Assembly: GCA_016780665.1 (NCBI GenBank)
Contig: JADHLM010000074.1
Location: forward strand, 1 to 5,224
From: Hyphomicrobiales bacterium
GTDB lineage: Bacteria; Pseudomonadota; Alphaproteobacteria; Rhizobiales; TMED25
Direction of reading: 5' to 3'
DNA length: 5,224 bases
The notes beneath the pieces are model-generated. The model had not been told where the DNA came from. It worked only from the letters and a program-made list of their open reading frames with translations, and did no database searches. The position numbers were made by a program, and so were the translations under genes. Position 1 is the first letter of the stretch. Each line of letters starts with the position of its first letter. Shown piece after piece: positions 1 through 5,224 of the stretch.

Positions 1-598
1 TACCTTTTCCAGGTGCAGTATTTGCATAAATTACATATAAGCCTGCATCATATCCGTTACTTATATAATGTTTGCGTCCATTAATAACCCATCCACCGTC
101 AACTTTCACCGCTTTTGTATCCATTGCCGCTTCAGGTGCATTATAACCAAGCCACCGATCAGAAGCTCCCTTAGGTTCGGTTAAAGCGTGAGCAAATAGG
201 AAATTTGGATCTTCCATTAGTTTTCCAAACCACATATCTTGATGTTCTTTTGAAGCAAGTTCTCTCAATAAAACAGAAACCTTCCAATTTTGAACTAGTT
301 TATCTGCCAAACCAGAATCACCACGAGCTATTTCTTCAGAAATTATAGCAAATGTTCTAACTTCCCTTTCTTGATCTAGAGGCATTCCGCCATATTCCTC
401 TGGAACAGCAAGTGTACGTATACCAATTTTATCTGCATCTTGGAGAATAGAATCTGGTAATCTTGACTCAGGAGTTAAATCCCATTCATTTTTCCAGTTA
501 GTTGATACAAAAGGTATAATTGTATTATCAACAAATCGACGACAAACATCCCTCATCATAATTTGATCTTCTGTCAAATCTTTGTCAAAAATACTCAA
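1..598 (-). CDS. Acyl-CoA dehydrogenase, N-terminal part (runs off the left edge)
   Basis: This is a flavin-dependent acyl-CoA dehydrogenase, which makes an alpha-beta double bond in an acyl-CoA and passes electrons to electron-transfer flavoprotein. The 199 visible codons cover the alpha-helical N-terminal domain (residues about 7-130, with LTEDQIMMRD at 8-17 and GIRTLAVPEEYGG at 59-71) and the start of the beta-barrel middle domain. The family FAD/substrate motif appears as ALTEPKGASD (138-147) and the NGxKxxIxN motif as NGRKHYISN (173-181). The catalytic glutamate region lies beyond the window. The TTG at 598-596 is chosen because the conserved LTEDQ segment lies upstream of the first ATG codons (559 and 556), and an AAAGG ribosome site sits about 11 bases upstream. 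Substrate chain length cannot be told from this part. It lies 30 bases after katG on the same strand with no terminator between them, so read-through from katG is likely. Confidence 0.93.
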   Translation of the reverse strand, partial: MSIFDKDLTEDQIMMRDVCRRFVDNTIIPFVSTNWKNEWDLTPESRLPDSILQDADKIGIRTLAVPEEYGGMPLDQEREVRTFAIISEEIARGDSGLADKLVQNWKVSVLLRELASKEHQDMWFGKLMEDPNFLFAHALTEPKGASDRWLGYNAPEAAMDTKAVKVDGGWVINGRKHYISNGYDAGLYVIYANTAPGKG

Positions 599-608
599 AA
601 TTTATAAA

Positions 609-613
609 CCTTT
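609..613 (-). promoter_or_regulatory. Ribosome binding site supporting the TTG start
   Basis: AAAGG on the minus strand lies about 10-11 bases before the TTG at 598-596. No ATG in this frame occurs upstream of the conserved acyl-CoA dehydrogenase N-terminus, so this weak Shine-Dalgarno site decides the non-ATG start. Confidence 0.5.
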
Positions 614-628
614 TGTATAGATAAAATC

Positions 629-2761
629 TTAGACATCAAAACGATCATTATTCATAACTTTATTCCAAGCTAAGATAAAATCATTAATAAATTTATCTTT
701 ATTATCATCACTTGCATACACCTCCACAATTGCCCTTAATTGTGAATTTGAACCTAAAGATAAATCCACGCTTGATGCTGTCTTGACCTCTTTACCAGAT
801 ATTTTATCGGTACCAAGATAGTTAAAATCGTCAGATTTAGTCCACTTAATATTCATATCTAGAAGGTTAATACAAAAATCATTGCTAAGATTATTTGTAT
901 TTTGTGTAAACACTCCTTGGTTATCGTGACTAATACCTAATGATCTAAATCCACTTATTAACACTGTTATTTCTGGTGCTGTTAAACCTAATAATTGTGA
1001 TTTATCAAGAAGGATTTCTTCAGGTTTAATATCAACATCAGGCCTTACAAAATTTCTAAAACCATCAGCGATAGGCTCGAGATATGCAAAAGAGTCTATA
1101 TCGGTATTCTCTTGTGTGGCATCACCACGTCCTGGTGTGAAATCAACCTCTTTACCAGATGCAATTTCAACTCCAACGTTTCCAGCTAAAACGATAATGT
1201 CCGCTAGTGAAGCATCACAGCTTTTTGCTATTATTGCAAGTTTATCAATAATTTTTGTAAGTTGTTCTGGTTTATTGGCTGCCCAATTTTTTTGTGGTTC
1301 TAGGGCAACTCTTGCACCATTAGCTCCACCTCTTAGGTCTGACCCTCTAAATGTGAAAGCACTACACCATGCAGTTTCAATCATTTCTTGTAATGTTAAA
1401 CCAGAAGATTTAATTTGATCCTTTGCCTTAGATACGTCAAAATCTTTACCTTTAGGAATTGGATCTTGCCAAATTAGATCTTCACTTGGTACTTCTGGCC
1501 CCATATACCTTGATTTTGGACCCATATCTCTATGCAATAACTTAAACCATGCTCTTGCAAATTCATCAGCTAATTTATCTGGATTTTTATGAAAATCTTC
1601 TGATATTTGTTTGTAAGAAGGATCTTTTAAAAGGGCTATATCTGCAGTTGTCATCATGGTTGTTACTTTTTTAGAAGTATCATGAGCATCTGGAGCCATA
1701 TCTTCATCAGATGGATTGATTGGATGCCATTGATGGGCCCCTGCTGGACTCTTAACAAGTTCCCACTCATATTTGAACAATAGATCAAAATAACCATTAT
1801 CCCATTCTGTTGGATTAGCTGTCCAAGCACCTTCTATACCACTTGTAATTGCATCGCGACCAACACCAGAACCTAAATTATTATGCCAACCAAAACCAAG
1901 ATTTTCGATAGGAGATCCTTCAGGTTCACTCCCTACATTAGCTGTATCACCTGCTCCATGAGCTTTACCAAAAGTATGACCACCAGCAATAAGTGCAACA
2001 GTTTCACGATCATTCATTGCCATTCGTCCAAAAGTTTCTCTAATGTCCTTTGCACTTGCCAATGGATCAGGGTTACCATCTGGACCTTCTGGATTAACGT
2101 AAATTAATCCCATTTGAACTGCACCAAGAGGATTGTCCAAAAGTCTTTCACCAGTATATCTTTTGTTACCCAGCCATTCTGCTTCAACCCCCCAATTAAT
2201 ATCTTCTTCAGGTGACCATATGTCAGGTCTTCCACCACTAAAACCGAATGTTTTTCCACCCATAGATTCTATTGCTACATTTCCAGAGAGTATGAGAAGA
2301 TCAGCCCAACTAATTTTATTTCCATATTTTTGCTTAATGGGCCATAACAACCTTCTAGCTTTATCAAGATTTCCATTATCAGGCCAACTATTTAGGGGAG
2401 CAAATCTTTGTGCTCCTGTTCCACCGCCACCACGTCCATCGCCAACTCTATATGTTCCAGCCGCATGCCATGTCATTCTTATAAAGAAAGGTCCATAATG
2501 TCCATAATCAGCAGGCCACCAATCTTGAGAGTCAGTCATGAGTTTTTTAAGATCTTGTTTTAGAGCAGTATAATCTAGTTTTTTAAACTCTTCCCTGTAA
2601 TTAAAAGTTGGATCCATGGGATTGGATCTTTTATCATGTTGATGGAGTATTCCCAGGTTAAGTTGATTTGGCCACCAATCCTTATTTGTTGTACCACTGT
2701 TTTTAGAGTTGCTACTTACTATAGATCCATGAATAACAGGACACTTTTGATCATCAAACAT
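629..2761 (-). CDS. katG: Bifunctional catalase-peroxidase KatG
   Basis: KatG is a haem enzyme that removes hydrogen peroxide by catalase and peroxidase reactions, normally in the cytoplasm. The 710-residue protein has the usual full length and both halves of the duplicated peroxidase fold. The N-terminal, haem-bearing half carries the distal RMTWH motif (R95, W98, H99), the proximal histidine in GGHTFGKAHG (H262), W313 and D380. Y221 (in IYVNPEGPDG) and M247 (in RMAMND) complete, with W98, the Met-Tyr-Trp cross-link that KatG needs for catalase activity. R418, the mobile arginine in the family, is in SRYMGPEVP. The C-terminal half (about 440-710) is the haem-free domain, with AWCSAFTFRGSDLRGGANGAR at 464-484. 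The start is well supported: MFDDQKCPVIHG matches the conserved KatG N-terminus, and an AGGAG site lies 6 bases upstream (2768-2772). It is divergent from the hydratase genes and directly upstream of the acyl-CoA dehydrogenase. No key residue is missing. Confidence 0.98.
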   Translation of the reverse strand: MFDDQKCPVIHGSIVSSNSKNSGTTNKDWWPNQLNLGILHQHDKRSNPMDPTFNYREEFKKLDYTALKQDLKKLMTDSQDWWPADYGHYGPFFIRMTWHAAGTYRVGDGRGGGGTGAQRFAPLNSWPDNGNLDKARRLLWPIKQKYGNKISWADLLILSGNVAIESMGGKTFGFSGGRPDIWSPEEDINWGVEAEWLGNKRYTGERLLDNPLGAVQMGLIYVNPEGPDGNPDPLASAKDIRETFGRMAMNDRETVALIAGGHTFGKAHGAGDTANVGSEPEGSPIENLGFGWHNNLGSGVGRDAITSGIEGAWTANPTEWDNGYFDLLFKYEWELVKSPAGAHQWHPINPSDEDMAPDAHDTSKKVTTMMTTADIALLKDPSYKQISEDFHKNPDKLADEFARAWFKLLHRDMGPKSRYMGPEVPSEDLIWQDPIPKGKDFDVSKAKDQIKSSGLTLQEMIETAWCSAFTFRGSDLRGGANGARVALEPQKNWAANKPEQLTKIIDKLAIIAKSCDASLADIIVLAGNVGVEIASGKEVDFTPGRGDATQENTDIDSFAYLEPIADGFRNFVRPDVDIKPEEILLDKSQLLGLTAPEITVLISGFRSLGISHDNQGVFTQNTNNLSNDFCINLLDMNIKWTKSDDFNYLGTDKISGKEVKTASSVDLSLGSNSQLRAIVEVYASDDNKDKFINDFILAWNKVMNNDRFDV

Positions 2762-2785
2762 GTTTTGCTCCTATAAACTATATAT

Positions 2786-2814
2786 ATAATAGAATTAAAA
2801 ATTATGTATAACAA
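2786..2814 (-). promoter_or_regulatory. Candidate sigma-70-type promoter for katG
   Basis: On the minus strand TTGTTA (2809-2814) is followed by 17 bases and TATTAT (2786-2791), matching the -35 and -10 consensus at 4/6 and 5/6. It would give a leader of about 20 bases before the katG start, including the AGGAG site. The region is very AT-rich, so chance matches are likely. No clear OxyR, PerR or Fur operator could be recognised around it, although TTATGTATAA (2802-2811), a short inverted repeat, overlaps the -35. Confidence 0.4.
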
Positions 2815-2861
2815 AGTCAAGCTTTTTGGGTTAAAATATGTAAATTATAAGGTATTAAAAT

Positions 2862-3845
2862 ATGTCAAAAATATATAAAAAAATGGGACCACATGACGTA
2901 GGTGGTGAAAACTCTATTCCAATTGACCTAAATGACCCAGAAATGACTCATTGGGAGAAATATGCAAACGCATTAAGAATAGTTGTATCATCCAAAAGGA
3001 TCATAACACTTGATGAATTAAGATATCATACAGAAAAACTTGGTGATGCATATTTTGAAATTGGTTATTTTGAACGAAATTGTCTATCTCTTCATAATAT
3101 ATGTCTCAACAAAAACATATATGGTCAGGAATTATTTAACGAAGTTAAACTCAAAAAAGTTGCAGAATTTGATGTGCCCAAAATAGACTTACCCGATCCA
3201 AAAAAAATAGAACATCTCCATGATGGTGTACCGCACTCACATGAGCAATCTGATTTTCAAGAAGATGAAACTGGTGAAGGCCCTCCTGATTATTACTTTG
3301 ACACCCTTGCAATAGCAGAAATAATGATAAGTAAAGGTTTGATAACTAAAGAGGATATAGCTCAAAAAATTGATCAATTTGATAATGTTTTTCCTAATAG
3401 GGGTAAAACTGTAGTTGCAAGAGCATGGAGTGATCAAAATTTCCGAAAATATTTAATTAAAGACGCAAAAAGTGCAATTTCAGATATTGGAATAAAACTC
3501 GAAACTTTTGCAGATGTCATCTGTATGCCTCAGTCACCTCAAACTCATCATATTGTAGTTTGTACTCTTTGTTCGTGTTACCCAAGAACATTATTGGGTA
3601 TGCCCCCATCATGGTATAAATCAAGAAGCTATAGATCCAGGGTTGTTCATGAACCACGAAAAGTATTAGCAGAGTTTGGAACAATTGTTCCTGAAAATAA
3701 AGAAATTAAGGTACACGACTCAAATGCAGATATGAGATATTTGATCCTACCGCCAAGACCATCAAACACAGATGGTTGGAATGAAGATCAACTCTCCAAA
3801 ATTGTTGAAAGAGATTATTTAGTTGGTGTGAGGCTCCCAGATTAA
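2862..3845 (+). CDS. Nitrile hydratase / thiocyanate hydrolase family: beta N-half fused to alpha subunit
   Basis: This 327-residue protein joins two modules normally found on separate subunits. Residues about 8-105 match the N-terminal half of nitrile hydratase beta (equal to the beta subunit of thiocyanate hydrolase). HDVGG is at 11-15, R54 in DELRYHTE fits the conserved claw arginine, and Y69 in GYFERN fits the catalytic-pocket tyrosine. Residues about 106-143 form a charged linker with HLHDGVPHSH (118-127). Residues about 145-327 are a full alpha (gamma) subunit, with VARAW at 185-189, the metal motif VCTLCSC (C234, C237, S238, C239), WYKSRSYRSR at 251-260 and EPRKVLAEFG at 264-273. VCTLCSC with Thr is the cobalt-type form; the family oxidises two of these cysteines after translation. 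The protein would hydrate a nitrile to an amide or hydrolyse thiocyanate. YPR (240-242) replaces the usual YPW, and N73 stands where nitrile hydratase beta has Trp. A TAAGG ribosome site lies 9 bases before the ATG. No promoter could be assigned clearly. The family call is firm; the substrate is unknown. Confidence 0.93.
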   Translation: MSKIYKKMGPHDVGGENSIPIDLNDPEMTHWEKYANALRIVVSSKRIITLDELRYHTEKLGDAYFEIGYFERNCLSLHNICLNKNIYGQELFNEVKLKKVAEFDVPKIDLPDPKKIEHLHDGVPHSHEQSDFQEDETGEGPPDYYFDTLAIAEIMISKGLITKEDIAQKIDQFDNVFPNRGKTVVARAWSDQNFRKYLIKDAKSAISDIGIKLETFADVICMPQSPQTHHIVVCTLCSCYPRTLLGMPPSWYKSRSYRSRVVHEPRKVLAEFGTIVPENKEIKVHDSNADMRYLILPPRPSNTDGWNEDQLSKIVERDYLVGVRLPD

Positions 3846-3846
3846 T

Positions 3847-4131
3847 ATGAAAACAAAATTCAAAATTAATGACTCAATTATTGTTGATGATAGAGTTTCA
3901 ACATCACATTGTAGAACCCCATCATACATAAGGGGTAAAGAGGGTATTGTTGAGAGAGTCTGTGGTGAATTTCCTAATCCAGAAGAAATAGCTCTATCTT
4001 ATGATAATCCATCTATAATCCCATTGTATAGATGTAGATTTAAACAAGCCCATGTTTGGAAAAATTATAAGGGGTCAAACATTGATACGCTAGAACTTGA
4101 AATCTATGAGCATTGGCTTAAAAAGAAATAA
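3847..4131 (+). CDS. Nitrile hydratase / thiocyanate hydrolase beta subunit, C-terminal SH3-like half
   Basis: This 94-residue protein corresponds to the C-terminal SH3-like barrel of the nitrile hydratase beta subunit, or to the separate alpha subunit of thiocyanate hydrolase. It starts with a short strand region (KFKINDSIIVDD, 4-15). It then has the signature HCRTPSYIRGKEG at 21-33, whose R23 and R29 lie where the family keeps the arginines that contact the oxidised metal-site cysteines. It ends with YRCRF (61-65), VW (70-71) and LELEIYEHWLKK (82-93), the usual last strands. It lacks any beta N-terminal helical module, which is instead fused to alpha in the preceding gene. Its ATG follows that gene's TAA after a single base, with GAGG about 13 bases upstream, so translational coupling and 1:1 assembly are likely. 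It is expected to be cytoplasmic and to complete the metal-containing protomer. It is short but intact, and nothing suggests a frameshift. Confidence 0.88.
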   Translation: MKTKFKINDSIIVDDRVSTSHCRTPSYIRGKEGIVERVCGEFPNPEEIALSYDNPSIIPLYRCRFKQAHVWKNYKGSNIDTLELEIYEHWLKKK

Positions 4132-4150
4132 TCACTTTGAAAGCAGCAGA

Positions 4151-4600
4151 TTAATTCAATAATGTAAGTTCCATAAGGCATTTATCATATTCAGCCGATC
4201 CCTTAACGAGACCTTTCTCAATACAATATTCCTCACCAATATAATTCTCGACATCTACTTTCATTCGTATTTGGAATTTACCATTTTGCCACACCCCCTC
4301 TTTATTAAAGAAAAATTTTGAAGTTTTTATTCCTTTACCATGATAAACACCATTTTTCCATTCCCCCTGATAATATGTTCCATCAATATAAACTTGCTTG
4401 CCTCTAAATTTTTGCCCTTTTTTCCATTCACCTACAAATACTGAGCCACTCGGATAATTTACTGTCCCAAGACAATTATCCCATTTTTTAAAAACTTCCA
4501 TTTGATCAGTAGGGCTATCCGTGCAATTAAATACCTCCAAAGAGTGACTTTCACTCAAATTTAGAAGTAAAACAATAAATATAGCTGATAGTATTTTCAT
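4151..4600 (-). CDS. Secreted MORN-repeat protein
   Basis: The 149-residue protein begins with a signal peptide (MKILSAIFIVLLLNLSESHS, about 1-20), so it is probably exported to the periplasm. There is no lipobox. The middle holds MORN repeats: one around 49-68 (GSVFVGEWKKGQKFRG), a good one at 73-91 (DGTYYQGEWKNGVYHGKG) and a degenerate one at about 98-109 (EGVWQNGKF). MORN repeats form beta-hairpin stacks used for protein or membrane contact, and they do not define an enzyme activity. The tail has a compact two-cysteine segment, C126 and C141, in the pattern C-x5-G-x8-C; C26 and C43 form a second possible disulfide pair. No Shine-Dalgarno site is visible, and the start lies 13 bases after the stop of the upstream peroxiredoxin-like gene. 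Translation may therefore depend on coupling. Its 3' end converges with the hydratase pair across only 19 bases. Function unknown. Confidence 0.82.
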   Translation of the reverse strand: MKILSAIFIVLLLNLSESHSLEVFNCTDSPTDQMEVFKKWDNCLGTVNYPSGSVFVGEWKKGQKFRGKQVYIDGTYYQGEWKNGVYHGKGIKTSKFFFNKEGVWQNGKFQIRMKVDVENYIGEEYCIEKGLVKGSAEYDKCLMELTLLN

Positions 4601-4613
4601 GATTTGACTATGA

Positions 4614-5135
4614 TTAATTTTGGGTTCCCCTTGCCGGGTAATTATTATCTACAGCAAATTTTGCTTTCGGCAGAAGCGTCTCTAAATCCGGCCTTGCCCA
4701 CGGCATGCTTCCAATATCTATTAAATATAACTTGCCATCTGGCTTAATCCACATAAGTCCAGGTTCACAAAATATTTTATTTTCTCTCTCATTTATCGAT
4801 TTAGATATGTACAATCCCCAAGCTCTTGCAGTTTTTTCATCCAGTCCATATGCAACATTTAAATTATCGATTCCCCAGTCTTTTTTTGACTCTTCTGCCC
4901 TTTCAAGTGGATCCATTGAAGCAACAACTACTGAGAAGCCCAATTCATTAACAGTCTCCATCATAGAGTTTAGTTTTGTTAGGTAGTTTTTGCATACAGG
5001 ACAATGCAAGCCTCTATAGAAAATGACCATTGTAAATGATGATGGCTTTTGTTCACTTAACTTCCATTCTCTTCCGCCCAAAAGTTTTAATTCTAAGTTT
5101 GGTGCTTGAGTGTCAGGTATCAAGGTATGAGACAT
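4614..5135 (-). CDS. Peroxiredoxin-like (AhpC/TSA-type, thioredoxin-fold) protein
   Basis: The 173-residue protein has a thioredoxin fold of the AhpC/TSA-like superfamily, with no signal peptide, so it is probably cytoplasmic. An APNLELKLLGG segment (11-21) opens the fold. The active-site loop is FYRGLHCPVCKNYL (39-52), with C45 and C48 as a CxxC pair. Further features are VVVASMDPLERAEE (69-82), the FCEPGLMWIKPDGKLY strand region (122-137) and SMPWARPDLETLL (143-155), ending in NYPARGT (165-171). Typical peroxiredoxins have PxxxTxxC; here the Pro/Thr are replaced by FYRGLHC, so the protein belongs to the peroxiredoxin-like branch, and peroxide reduction is probable rather than proven. It could instead be a thiol-disulfide reductase. 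An AAAGGA site about 7 bases before the ATG supports the start. It is the first gene of a likely operon with the MORN protein. Confidence 0.85.
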   Translation of the reverse strand: MSHTLIPDTQAPNLELKLLGGREWKLSEQKPSSFTMVIFYRGLHCPVCKNYLTKLNSMMETVNELGFSVVVASMDPLERAEESKKDWGIDNLNVAYGLDEKTARAWGLYISKSINERENKIFCEPGLMWIKPDGKLYLIDIGSMPWARPDLETLLPKAKFAVDNNYPARGTQN

Positions 5136-5179
5136 TTTGTTTTCCTTTGAGATATATTTATTAATAATTTTTTATTATT

Positions 5180-5208
5180 ATTTTACGTAATTGATATGAT
5201 AGAAACAA
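5180..5208 (-). promoter_or_regulatory. Candidate promoter for the peroxiredoxin-like/MORN operon
   Basis: On the minus strand TTGTTT (5203-5208) and TAAAAT (5180-5185) are separated by 17 bases, about 45 bases upstream of the peroxiredoxin-like start. The -10 matches consensus at 5/6, the -35 only at 3/6. The surroundings are nearly pure A/T, so this is a weak prediction. The rest of 5136-5224 holds only the ribosome site and low-complexity A/T sequence. Confidence 0.3.
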
Positions 5209-5224
5209 TATTACACTCAAATAA

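Noticed and set aside
1116..1418. Plus-strand open frame of 100 codons
   Set aside because: It lies wholly opposite katG, whose protein is unmistakable there, and its translation resembles no family; it is an antisense shadow.
1883..2498. Two further plus-strand open frames (74 and 121 codons)
   Set aside because: Both are antisense to the conserved haem-binding half of katG, with no ribosome site and no recognisable protein.
2771..2811. PerR, Fur or OxyR operator in the katG leader
   Set aside because: TA-rich alternating sequence and the TTAT-GT-ATAA repeat give partial matches only; in such A/T-rich DNA these are expected by chance.
3237..3437. Minus-strand open frame of 66 codons
   Set aside because: It is antisense to the linker and alpha N-terminus of the fusion gene; its hydrophobic look comes from A/T-rich complement sequence.
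2862..3845. Fusion gene as a frameshift or deletion artefact of separate genes
   Set aside because: The frame is continuous, the linker has normal codon use, and beta-C is not lost but present intact directly downstream. A simple deletion or base-call error would not give this arrangement.
4132..4150. Bidirectional terminator between the convergent genes
   Set aside because: The 19-base gap contains only CTTTGAAAG, a 4-base palindrome with a 1-base centre that cannot form a hairpin; no stem with a T-run was found.
4523..4540. MORN protein as a lipoprotein anchored at Cys26
   Set aside because: The residues before Cys26 (LEVFN) do not form a lipobox and lie several residues past the likely signal-peptide cleavage site.
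4705..4986. Plus-strand open frame of 93 codons
   Set aside because: It is antisense to the peroxiredoxin-like gene, including its CxxC region, with no support of its own.

Overview
The window is AT-rich (roughly one third G+C by eye, not counted exactly) and densely packed with bacterial protein genes. Gaps between genes run from 1 to 100 bases. No RNA gene, mobile element, CRISPR array or long repeat was seen. Gene density, AT-rich codon use, a signal-peptide MORN protein and the enzyme set fit a free-living, aerobic, streamlined proteobacterium, perhaps a marine alphaproteobacterium. That taxonomic guess is inference and was not tested by any search.

Layout, left to right. (1) Positions 1-598, minus strand: the first 199 codons of an acyl-CoA dehydrogenase that runs off the left edge; it starts at TTG. 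(2) Positions 629-2761, minus strand: a complete bifunctional catalase-peroxidase (katG), 30 bases upstream of the dehydrogenase and probably co-transcribed with it. (3) Positions 2762-2861: a 100-base divergent promoter region. (4) Positions 2862-3845 and 3847-4131, plus strand: a two-gene unit of the nitrile hydratase / thiocyanate hydrolase family with an unusual domain arrangement. The first gene fuses the N-terminal half of a beta subunit to a complete cobalt-type alpha subunit, through a His-containing acidic linker. The second gene is the separate C-terminal half of the beta subunit. (5) Positions 4151-4600 and 4614-5135, minus strand, convergent with the hydratase unit: a small secreted MORN-repeat protein preceded by a peroxiredoxin-like CxxC protein, 13 bases apart and probably one operon.

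The main point of interest is the hydratase pair. Together the two proteins supply all three modules of a nitrile hydratase / thiocyanate hydrolase protomer (beta-N, alpha/gamma, beta-C), but cut and joined differently from the classical two-subunit and three-subunit forms. The residue after the metal motif (YPR rather than YPW) and the loss of a beta-N tryptophan suggest a substrate pocket unlike that of textbook nitrile hydratase, possibly for a small anion such as thiocyanate. Substrate assignment is inference. The flanking katG and the peroxiredoxin-like gene both point to peroxide or redox handling, but nothing in the sequence proves a functional link with the hydratase.
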